Assembly (NCBI GenBank): GCA_905236495.1
Contig: CAJOPV010000089.1
Coordinates: 1-7,137, forward strand
Direction: 5' to 3'
Source: an uncultured Christensenellaceae bacterium
GTDB lineage: Bacteria; Bacillota; Clostridia; Christensenellales; Aristaeellaceae
Length of the DNA: 7,137 nucleotides
Shown: piece by piece, positions 1 through 6,032 of the stretch
How positions within the stretch are numbered: position 1 is the stretch's first letter
Layout: each line of letters begins with the position of its first letter
The notes under the pieces: model-generated
Database searches by the model: none
What the model saw: the letters and a program-made list of their open reading frames with translations, nothing else
What the model was told of the DNA's origin: nothing
Position numbers and translations under genes: made by a program

Positions 1-1712
1 AGACGCAGCGGGCCGCCAGCCTGATGCCCCTGGACGCGGAACGGGAAGCGGCGCGGAACGGGGATACCCGCCGGCGCTCCCGCAGCGATGGGGCGGGCCG
101 TCCCTCCGCCCATCGGGGCACCCCGCCCCGGCCCACCACCGGGCGGCAGATGAACAGGGCCCACAGCCGGGGCAGGCATCCCGCACGAAAAATGATGGTG
201 AACTGGGCCATGGTGATTGCCGTATCGGCGGTGGTGCTGACCCTGCTGGTGATCGGCGGGCTTTTGTACCTGCGCCTGACCCCGGGCGGACAGCTCATCA
301 TGGCCCGCATGGGCCAAGAAACCACTGCCGACGCCTTGTGGGCCTACGGGCAGGAGCAATTGGACCAGGGGTATGTGGACCGGGCCGTCGCCACCTATGA
401 AAAGGCCTGGGCCCAGGAGCCGGAAAGGGAGGACCTGTACGATCGGCTCTTTGACCTGGCGGACGCTTACGAGGCCGCCGGACGGGCCGGGGACGCGGAG
501 CGTATCTATACCCTGATGTACGAGGAAGTGGATCAGACGAATCCCCTGGCTTATCAGGAAATGATCCGCCTGCTGGAGGGGCAGGACAGGCTGCTGGAGC
601 TGTCCGCCTTTTTGAAGGTGGCCTATGAGAAAACGGGGGATTCCTACTTCCGCCGCCAGCGGGAGGATCTTTTGCCCTCCACTCCCACCGCCAGCGAGGA
701 GGCCGGCGCCCGGAAAATGGAGCAGGACGTGGCCCTTCTTTCCGCCGAGGGGTATGATATCTATTACCTGCTGGGGGACGAAGGCGAATTGCCGGAGGAT
801 GGGACGCTGTATCGGGAACCTATTCACCTGGGGGAAGGGGCCCACGTCATCCGGGCGGTGGCGGTCACCAAGGATCTAATCAGCGATGAAATGCGGGTGC
901 AGTATTCCATCACCGTGCCCACCCCCCTGGCCCCCGGCATTTCCCTGCAGCCCGGGGAATATGAACGGCGGCAGCGCATCTGGCTGCGCCACAACGAATC
1001 GGAGGATGAAAAGCTGCTGGGCAAGGATTTCCCCAAGCTGAAGGAAATCACCATTTACTATACCGTGGATGGGCAGACGCCTACCTCCAATTCCCCCATT
1101 TTTACGGGAGATCCCTTCTACCTGCCTGCCGGGAAGTGCACCCTGAAGGCCGTGGCGGTGAACGGCTACGGCAAGGTGAGCAACGTGCTGGAGAGGACCT
1201 ACAAGGTCAATATCGCCTTCCGCAATTTTTTCCGGGAAAACGACAGCTTCAATGATTTTACCATTATGAAAACCACCCGGGAGCAATTCATCAACAAATA
1301 CGGCACCGGGCAAAGCGAGGAGGAAATCAAGGATACCGCCCAGCCCGGGGACTGCGTGCGCATCACCTATTCCTGGGGGGAGGCGCGGTTCACGCTGAAT
1401 GAATCGGGCTATGTGCTCTATTGGGTGGAAACCGACGCTTCCTCCATGACGGGGCCCAGGAAAACCAAGATCGGCATGGCGGAAAAGGACGTGACGGAGC
1501 AGTTCCGGGATATGGGGCAAACCTACGATCAGAACGGCGACCGCAGCCTGTATTTCGACAGCGACGTGGGCTTTGGCAAGCTCTATCACCTGGACGATAC
1601 CGCCGACCGGCTGGATTACGTGTATTACCGCCCCGACGGCAGCCGGGTCACCCTGAGCTACGGCCTGATAAACGGCAAAGTCACGAAAATGGCGATCAGG
1701 TGCGCTTATTAA
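1..1712 (+). CDS. Membrane-anchored extracytoplasmic protein with TPR-like helices and chitobiase-type beta modules (5' end outside window)
   Basis: The frame is open to the left edge with no stop. The first in-window ATG (24) has no Shine-Dalgarno, so the true start lies upstream; residues here are counted from that ATG. Residues 1-56 are Arg/Pro-rich linker. Residues 60-84 form one transmembrane helix (AMVIAVSAVVLTLLVIGGLL). With the basic side inside, everything after it should be outside the cell. Residues about 103-215 look like TPR-type helices (ALWAYGQEQLDQGYVDRAVA, then a second helix pair). Two chitobiase/FN3-associated-like modules follow: about 235-297 (degenerate, YYLLGDEGELPEDG) and about 298-395 (clear YYTVDGQTPTSNSPIF signature). 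Residues about 400-562 are an unassigned alpha/beta region with TKIGM and DMGQ motifs, possibly two copies of a SmpA/BLIP-like unit. Proteins of this general layout in Clostridia often have an N-terminal zinc ribbon; that part would be outside the window. Function is unknown; a surface binding or scaffolding role is inference. A terminator follows directly. Confidence 0.85.
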   Translation, partial: TQRAASLMPLDAEREAARNGDTRRRSRSDGAGRPSAHRGTPPRPTTGRQMNRAHSRGRHPARKMMVNWAMVIAVSAVVLTLLVIGGLLYLRLTPGGQLIMARMGQETTADALWAYGQEQLDQGYVDRAVATYEKAWAQEPEREDLYDRLFDLADAYEAAGRAGDAERIYTLMYEEVDQTNPLAYQEMIRLLEGQDRLLELSAFLKVAYEKTGDSYFRRQREDLLPSTPTASEEAGARKMEQDVALLSAEGYDIYYLLGDEGELPEDGTLYREPIHLGEGAHVIRAVAVTKDLISDEMRVQYSITVPTPLAPGISLQPGEYERRQRIWLRHNESEDEKLLGKDFPKLKEITIYYTVDGQTPTSNSPIFTGDPFYLPAGKCTLKAVAVNGYGKVSNVLERTYKVNIAFRNFFRENDSFNDFTIMKTTREQFINKYGTGQSEEEIKDTAQPGDCVRITYSWGEARFTLNESGYVLYWVETDASSMTGPRKTKIGMAEKDVTEQFRDMGQTYDQNGDRSLYFDSDVGFGKLYHLDDTADRLDYVYYRPDGSRVTLSYGLINGKVTKMAIRCAY

Positions 1713-1716
1713 CGCG

Positions 1717-1745
1717 AAGGCTCCTGTGCCTGGGGAGCCTTTTTT
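1717..1745 (+). terminator. Intrinsic terminator after the TPR/chitobiase-type gene
   Basis: An 8-bp perfect stem, AAGGCTCC (1717-1724) with GGAGCCTT (1734-1741), has a 9-nt loop and runs into six T residues (1740-1745). It begins 4 nt after the stop codon. It separates the first gene from the trpS transcription unit. Confidence 0.88.
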
Positions 1746-1747
1746 GC

Positions 1748-1776
1748 TTTACACCGATAAATTTGCGTGCTATAAT
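1748..1776 (+). promoter_or_regulatory. Sigma-A-type promoter of the trpS cluster, with extended -10
   Basis: TTTACA (1748-1753) and a consensus TATAAT (1771-1776) are separated by exactly 17 bp. TGC immediately precedes the -10, giving an extended -10 (TGn) motif. Transcription should start near 1783, about 30 nt before the trpS ATG. The -35 begins 2 nt after the U-tract of the preceding terminator. The leader is too short for a T-box or other riboswitch, so expression is probably constitutive from this promoter. Confidence 0.85.
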
Positions 1777-1814
1777 TGCAGGGAACAAATGCGGTAAGAA
1801 GGGGATTGATCGGC

Positions 1815-2816
1815 ATGGAAAATACGGAAAAGCGCAAGGTGATTTTTTCGGGCATCCAGCCCTCCGGCAATATCACGCTGGGCAATTATATCGGGGCGCT
1901 GCGGAATTTTACGCTGTTTGACGACGCGGACTGCCTCTACTGCATGGCGGACCTGCATACCCTCACCGTGCGGCAGAACCCGGCGGAGCTGAGGAAGCGC
2001 ACCGCCTCCCTGGCGGCGATTTACGTGGCCTGCGGCCTGGACCCGGATAAGAATATCATCTATTGCCAGTCTCACGTGCCTGCCCACGCGGAGCTTTCCT
2101 GGATCTTGAACTGCTATACCTACATGGGGGAATTATCCCGCATGACCCAGTTTAAGGATAAATCTCAAAAACACGCGGACAATATCAACGCGGGCCTGTT
2201 TGATTATCCCGTGCTGATGGCCTCCGATATCCTTCTGTATCAAACGGATCTCGTGCCCGTGGGCGTGGATCAGAAGCAGCACGTGGAGCTCTGCCGGGAT
2301 ATCGCCCAGCGGTTCAACGGCATCTACGGCGACGTGTTCACCGTTCCCGAGCCCTATATCCCCAAGGCCACGGCGAAGATCATGAGCCTTATGGAGCCGG
2401 AAAAGAAAATGAGCAAATCCGACCCGGAGGATACCTTCATCGCCGTGCTGGACAGGCCGGAGGATATCCGGCGGAAGCTCAAGCGCGCCGTCACCGACAG
2501 CGACGGCGAGATCCGCTACGACCCGGAGCGGAAGCCCGGCGTCAGCAACCTGCTCACCATTTTAAGCGTGCTCAAAAACGAGAGCATGGAGCAGACGGTA
2601 TCCTCCCTCCGGGGGCTGGGCTACGGTCAATTGAAGGAGGCCGTCACCGAGGCCGTCATTGCGGAGCTGACCCCCATCCAGGGAAAATACAATGAAATCA
2701 TCGCCGATAAGGACGCCCTGAACGCTATGCTCAAGCGCAACGCCGAGCGGGCCGCTTATCTGGCGCAGAAGACCCTGCGGAAGGTCTATAAAAAGGTAGG
2801 CCTGTACCAGGTTTAA
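1815..2816 (+). CDS. trpS: Tryptophanyl-tRNA synthetase
   Basis: This class Ic aminoacyl-tRNA synthetase charges tRNA-Trp with tryptophan using ATP in the cytoplasm. The product is 333 aa, a normal length for bacterial TrpRS. The HIGH-equivalent lies in PSGNITLGNYIGAL (residues 16-29, TLGN at 21-24). The KMSKS loop is KKMSKSDP (197-204). The block YPVLMASDILLYQTDLVPVG (131-150), then DQKQHVEL, matches the tryptophan-pocket region of the Bacillus enzyme, D138 being the expected indole-contacting Asp. AVTDSDGEIRYDPE and KPGVSNLL are also family signatures. The start is ATG 1815, with an AGAAGGGG site at 1797-1804 about 10 nt upstream. A longer reading from TTG 1776 is unlikely because that codon overlaps the -10 box. 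It is the first gene of the cluster, 34 nt before the next. No T-box precedes it. Confidence 0.97.
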   Translation: MENTEKRKVIFSGIQPSGNITLGNYIGALRNFTLFDDADCLYCMADLHTLTVRQNPAELRKRTASLAAIYVACGLDPDKNIIYCQSHVPAHAELSWILNCYTYMGELSRMTQFKDKSQKHADNINAGLFDYPVLMASDILLYQTDLVPVGVDQKQHVELCRDIAQRFNGIYGDVFTVPEPYIPKATAKIMSLMEPEKKMSKSDPEDTFIAVLDRPEDIRRKLKRAVTDSDGEIRYDPERKPGVSNLLTILSVLKNESMEQTVSSLRGLGYGQLKEAVTEAVIAELTPIQGKYNEIIADKDALNAMLKRNAERAAYLAQKTLRKVYKKVGLYQV

Positions 2817-2850
2817 TCAATGGCGATAGACTGACAAGGCGGTGTGATCT

Positions 2851-3804
2851 ATGAGTTTTTATCCCGGCGATATCACCTGCGTCCACGGCATTCGGGTGGG
2901 CCAGGCTCAAAGCGACAGCGGCAGGACCGGCGTGACCGTGGTGCTCTGCCGGAAGGAAGGCGCCCTGGGCGGTGTCTCCGTCCGCGGGGCGGCCCCCGGC
3001 ACCCGGGAAACGGATCTGCTTCGTCCCGGCAACCTGGTGGAAAACGTGAACGCCGTCGTATTATCCGGCGGCAGCGCCTTCGGCCTGGATGCGGCGGGGG
3101 GCGTGATGCGGTATCTGGAGCAGATGGACTGCGGCATGGATATGGGGGTGGCCCGGGTGCCCATCGTGCCTGCGGCGGTGCTGTATGACCTGAACGTGGG
3201 GGATCCCCACATCCGCCCGGACGCCGCCATGGGCCGCAGCGCCTGTATGAACGCTCAGAAAGGCCTGCGTCAGGGCCGATTTGGGGCCGGCACGGGGGCT
3301 ACGGTGGGCAAACTGGTGCCCGGCGCGGTGCCCCAGGAAAGCGGCGTCGGCTCCGCCTCCATCACCCTGCCCGAAGGGGTGACGGTGGGGGCCGTCGTAG
3401 CCGTCAACGCGGTGGGGGACGTGTATCACCCCGAAACGGGGGAGGTGCTGGGCTGCGCCCATATGCCGGACGGCACCCCGGTGCTGGCGGAGGGGCTTCT
3501 CTACGGGCATGCCCCCGCCCCTCAGCAGATTCGCATTCCTGCCCCCGGCAGCAATACCACCATCGGCGTGGTGGCGGTGGACTGCAAGCTGACGAAGGAG
3601 CAGGCCAACCGCCTGGCGGACGTCAGCCACGACGGCCTGGCCCGCACCATCCGCCCGGTGCATACCCAGATGGATGGGGATACGCTCTTTTCTCTGGCGA
3701 CGGGCCGGACCGGGGCGGAGGTCAACTTCGTCAAGCTCTGCGCCGCGGCGGCGGAGGTAACGGCCCGGGCCATCGCCAACGCCCTGTATTTCGCAAAGCA
3801 ATGA
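2851..3804 (+). CDS. P1 / S58-family N-terminal-nucleophile hydrolase (NylC/DmpA-like)
   Basis: The 317-aa product has the hallmarks of the P1 (peptidase S58) family, which matures by cutting its own chain so that the new N-terminal Ser or Thr becomes the nucleophile. GITSV-like residues near the start (CVHGIRVGQAQSDSGRTGVT), LSGGSAFGLDAAGGVMRYLE (71-90) and GAGTGATVGKL (145-155) are family blocks. The expected cleavage site is PGSNTTIGVV (232-241), between N235 and T236. From memory of NylC (nylon-oligomer hydrolase), its K189, N219, T267, D306 and D308 would correspond to K154, N186, T236, D275 and D277; the nucleophile-to-Asp spacing (39 and 41) agrees. No signal peptide is seen, so it is cytoplasmic. 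The natural substrate is unknown; aminopeptidase or amide hydrolase are the options. SD AAGGCGGTG (2836-2844) supports ATG 2851. Its stop overlaps the acpS start. Confidence 0.93.
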   Translation: MSFYPGDITCVHGIRVGQAQSDSGRTGVTVVLCRKEGALGGVSVRGAAPGTRETDLLRPGNLVENVNAVVLSGGSAFGLDAAGGVMRYLEQMDCGMDMGVARVPIVPAAVLYDLNVGDPHIRPDAAMGRSACMNAQKGLRQGRFGAGTGATVGKLVPGAVPQESGVGSASITLPEGVTVGAVVAVNAVGDVYHPETGEVLGCAHMPDGTPVLAEGLLYGHAPAPQQIRIPAPGSNTTIGVVAVDCKLTKEQANRLADVSHDGLARTIRPVHTQMDGDTLFSLATGRTGAEVNFVKLCAAAAEVTARAIANALYFAKQ

Positions 3805-4178
3805 TCGCGGGCATCGGCATGGACCTGTGCCAGGTCGCCCGGATGGAAAAGCTGCTGCGGGATGAAAAATTCCTGCGCCGCTATTTCGCTGAGGAAGAAC
3901 AGGCCTATATCTTGAATAAAGGAGTATCCGCCGCCCAGACCATGGCGGGCATGTTCGCCGCCAAGGAAGCGCTTTGCAAGGCCCTGGGCACCGGGATCGT
4001 AAGCGCCGCCCTTTCGGATATCTGCGTTCTGCACGATGAAAGCGGCGCGCCTTTTTATGCCCTGCGGGGGGAATACGCAAGCCTGGCGGCGGAGAAAGGG
4101 ATCGCTTCCTTATTCCTGTCTATCACCCACGAGGGCGGCATGGCGGCGGCGGTGTGCGCCGCGGAAAGGAGCCCATGA
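3801..4178 (+). CDS. acpS: Holo-[acyl-carrier-protein] synthase
   Basis: AcpS transfers the 4'-phosphopantetheine arm of CoA to a serine of apo-ACP, making it active for fatty acid synthesis. The 125-aa length is standard. The N-terminal GIGMDL (4-9) holds the Mg-binding D8. MFAAKEALCKALGTG (51-65) is the second signature, with the metal-ligand E56 and substrate-binding lysines. A C-terminal SITHEGGMAAAV segment (107-118) corresponds to the usual S-x-S/T-H strand. The ATG overlaps the preceding TGA as ATGA (3801-3804). I see no clear Shine-Dalgarno upstream, which suggests translation by re-initiation after the P1 hydrolase. Its own stop overlaps the next start. Confidence 0.96.
   Translation: MIAGIGMDLCQVARMEKLLRDEKFLRRYFAEEEQAYILNKGVSAAQTMAGMFAAKEALCKALGTGIVSAALSDICVLHDESGAPFYALRGEYASLAAEKGIASLFLSITHEGGMAAAVCAAERSP
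4165..4171 (+). promoter_or_regulatory. Ribosome binding site deciding the nnr start
   Basis: AAAGGAG lies inside the 3' end of acpS. It is 3 nt from ATG 4175 and 6 nt from ATG 4178, so the second ATG has the better spacing. A GTG at 4154 is upstream of this site and is unlikely to be the start. Confidence 0.75.
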
Positions 4179-5764
4179 TGCAGGATGCCTATACCGTGCT
4201 GACGCCGGGCGATATGCGCCGCCTGGAGGAGAGGGCCTTCGCCTTGGGGGTTCCGTCTCTTTTGCTCATGGAGCACGCGGCTCTGGCTGTTGTGGATGCG
4301 CTGGAAAAAGCGCTGGGAGGCGACTGCGGCGATAAGTCCGTGCTGTTTTTGTGCGGCACGGGGAACAACGGCGGGGATGGGCTGGCTGCGGCACGGCTGT
4401 TCCTCATGCGGGGCGGGCAGCCCACCGTATGGCTGTACGGGGAGCCCAAAACGGAGGACGCGAAAACCAACCTGAAATGGCTGAACGAAATGCACGTCCC
4501 CATTTTAAACCTGGGCCTGCCGGGAGAGGATCGGCTGCCCTTCCGGGGCGGCGGAGCGGGCAGGCACTATGACGCCTATGTGGATGCGCTGCTGGGCACT
4601 GGATTCCGGGGAAAGCCGGAGGGGCTGCTGGAGCGGATGATGCTTGTGCCCCGGCATGATTTTGATTTTTCGCCGCCCTTCCCGCCGGTGATCGCCGTCG
4701 ATATCCCCAGCGGCATCGACGGGAAAACGGGAGAAACGCCGGGCGCGTTCGTCCGTGCCGACGTGACCGTCACCCTGTCCCACCCCAAGCCCGGGCTGTA
4801 CCTGACGAAGGAACGGGAAGCGGTGGGAAAAATCGTCGTTGCGGATATCGGGCTGTGGGATCTGATGCCTCGGAGCAGCGGCCTTCTGCTGCCGGACGGC
4901 TTGGAATTAACCTGCGAAGTGCTGACGCCCGGAGCCCTGAAACGGCTGAGCCGGCGGCCCGTGAATGCCCATAAGGGGAACTGCGGGCGGGTGCTGATTT
5001 ACGCCGGGTCCCTGGGCATGGCGGGGGCCGCCGCCATGGCTGCCCAGGCCGCCGTTACCGCCGGGGCGGGGCTCACCACCGTGGCCTGCGAAAGGGAGAT
5101 CATCCCCATTTTGCAGACGCTGGTCCCCAACGCCATGTGCGTGGATATCGCGGAAGCGGTGAAAGCTCCGCCGGCCTATGACGTGCTGGCGGTGGGCTGC
5201 GGCTTGGGGCAGAGCGAGGGGATCTGGGAAAACATCGGAAAGCTGTACGACCCGCAAAAGCCCGCCGTCTGGGACGCGGACGCCCTGAACCTGCTGGTGA
5301 AGCATCCCATACAATTGGGAAAGAACACCGTTGTCACCCCGCATATCGGCGAAGCGGCCCGGCTGCTCGGAACCGATACGGAAGCCGTGCTGCGGGATCG
5401 CCTCGCCGCCGCCCGGAGCCTTACGGAAAAATACGGGTGCGCCGCGGTATTAAAAAGCGATGTGACCGTGATCTGCGCCGGTACCGACCGGGGCCCCGCA
5501 TACGATTTGAACGCCATAGGCACCCCTGCTCTGGCGAAAGGCGGCAGCGGCGACGCCCTGACGGGTATGCTGGCGGCGCTGCTGACAGGAGAGGACCCGC
5601 CGCTGCAGGCCGCCGCCCTTGCCTGCCTTTGGCATGGCATGGCGGGCCTGGTGGGGGAGGAAATCTACGGGCAGCGGGAGCTTACCACCCGGCAGCTGAT
5701 CGATTGCCTTCACGCGGCGGAGCAGTGGGGCCGGGGCGAACGGCCCGCCCCGAAAAACTACTGA
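4178..5764 (+). CDS. nnr: Bifunctional NAD(P)H-hydrate epimerase / ADP- or ATP-dependent NAD(P)H-hydrate dehydratase
   Basis: This metabolite-repair enzyme interconverts the R and S epimers of hydrated NAD(P)H and dehydrates the S form back to NAD(P)H with a nucleotide. The 528-aa product is the usual fused length. The N-terminal YjeF_N epimerase domain (about 1-225) shows GTGNNGGDG (60-68), DALLGTGFRG (136-145) and AVDIPSGIDG (173-182). The C-terminal ribokinase-like dehydratase domain (about 245-515) shows HKGNCGRVLIYAGS (265-278), WDADALN (365-371), TPHIGEAARLL (387-397) and AKGGSGDALTGM (453-464), with D459 as the expected catalytic Asp. Both domains look intact. ATG 4178 has 6-nt spacing from its SD; ATG 4175 is the alternative and adds one Met. 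The start overlaps the acpS stop, implying translational coupling. acpS next to nnr is a familiar Firmicute pairing. It is the last gene of the cluster. Confidence 0.96.
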   Translation: MQDAYTVLTPGDMRRLEERAFALGVPSLLLMEHAALAVVDALEKALGGDCGDKSVLFLCGTGNNGGDGLAAARLFLMRGGQPTVWLYGEPKTEDAKTNLKWLNEMHVPILNLGLPGEDRLPFRGGGAGRHYDAYVDALLGTGFRGKPEGLLERMMLVPRHDFDFSPPFPPVIAVDIPSGIDGKTGETPGAFVRADVTVTLSHPKPGLYLTKEREAVGKIVVADIGLWDLMPRSSGLLLPDGLELTCEVLTPGALKRLSRRPVNAHKGNCGRVLIYAGSLGMAGAAAMAAQAAVTAGAGLTTVACEREIIPILQTLVPNAMCVDIAEAVKAPPAYDVLAVGCGLGQSEGIWENIGKLYDPQKPAVWDADALNLLVKHPIQLGKNTVVTPHIGEAARLLGTDTEAVLRDRLAAARSLTEKYGCAAVLKSDVTVICAGTDRGPAYDLNAIGTPALAKGGSGDALTGMLAALLTGEDPPLQAAALACLWHGMAGLVGEEIYGQRELTTRQLIDCLHAAEQWGRGERPAPKNY

Positions 5765-5775
5765 AAATTGTTATG

Positions 5776-5821
5776 AGAGACCGAAGGAATGACATACTTC
5801 GGTCTCTTTTCGGTCTGTTTT
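5776..5821 (+). terminator. Intrinsic terminator ending the trpS-nnr cluster
   Basis: A perfect 10-bp stem, GAGACCGAAG (5777-5786) with CTTCGGTCTC (5797-5806), is extended by an A-T pair (5776/5807) and has a 10-nt loop. It runs into TTTT (5807-5810). An 11-bp near copy of the 3' arm plus T-run follows (5811-5821) and supplies a second T-run. Confidence 0.9.
5800..5821 (+). repeat. 11-bp tandem duplication of the terminator tail
   Basis: CGGTCTCTTTT (5800-5810) is followed immediately by CGGTCTGTTTT (5811-5821), differing at one base. The unit contains part of the 3' stem arm and the T-run, so the second copy can pair AGACCG of the 5' arm as an alternative, weaker stem. Confidence 0.75.
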
Positions 5822-5908
5822 CGCCGTGATGAGAAAACAATGCAAGAATCAAAGCTGACATTATTGTAGAAATATTTCGGAAAAGGCGTGAAAAATCCCA
5901 AAAAACGG

Positions 5909-5937
5909 TTGTGCCGGGGCCGCCCCGATGGTATAAT
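5909..5937 (+). promoter_or_regulatory. Extended -10 promoter of the secreted-protein gene
   Basis: A consensus TATAAT (5932-5937) is preceded by TGG, giving an extended -10. The best -35 at 17-bp spacing is TTGTGC (5909-5914), which matches the consensus only in TTG, so the promoter relies on the -10 region. Transcription should start near 5944, leaving a leader of about 90 nt. The spacer contains an inverted repeat, CGGGG (5915-5919) and CCCCG (5923-5927). Confidence 0.7.
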
Positions 5938-5986
5938 ACAATCGGAGGACGTATAGGCTCCTTCTTTGCCGTAAAATGATTTGCGA

Positions 5987-6031
5987 ATGAAGCTTTCGGA
6001 ATTCCCGCTGGATCGGGAAAAGGTGGGTTAG
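5987..6031 (+). CDS. Possible 14-codon upstream ORF in the leader (tentative)
   Basis: ATG 5987 opens MKLSEFPLDREKVG and stops at TAG (6029-6031), one base before the ATG of the secreted-protein gene. It contains the leader hairpin and the main Shine-Dalgarno. There is no convincing Shine-Dalgarno of its own. If translated, ribosomes on it would open the hairpin and hand over to the main start. A chance ORF of this size is quite possible. Confidence 0.25.
   Translation: MKLSEFPLDREKVG
6002..6019 (+). promoter_or_regulatory. Leader hairpin abutting the ribosome binding site
   Basis: TTCCCG (6002-6007) pairs with CGGGAA (6014-6019) around a 6-nt loop. The 3' arm runs into AAAAGGTGGG (6018-6027), the Shine-Dalgarno for ATG 6033. 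The stem could partly mask ribosome access, but no regulator or ligand is indicated. Confidence 0.4.
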
Positions 6032-6032
6032 C

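Noticed and set aside
24..26. ATG 24 as the true start of the first gene
   Set aside because: There is no Shine-Dalgarno upstream and the frame remains open to the window edge, so the gene most likely begins outside.
876..1589. 237-codon antisense ORF opposite the TPR/chitobiase-type gene
   Set aside because: It has no recognisable domain and no supported start, and it mirrors a real gene's codon bias.
1776..1814. TTG 1776 as an earlier trpS start
   Set aside because: The codon overlaps the TATAAT box and precedes the predicted transcript start; ATG 1815 has a ribosome site and the usual TrpRS N-terminus.
3061..4080. 339-codon antisense ORF opposite the P1 hydrolase and acpS
   Set aside because: It lies opposite two well-supported genes, its protein is low-complexity and His/Arg/Gly-rich, and such ORFs arise from GC-rich third positions on the other strand.
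4154..4177. GTG 4154 as the nnr start
   Set aside because: The Shine-Dalgarno AAAGGAG lies downstream of it, and the extra residues are not typical of the family.
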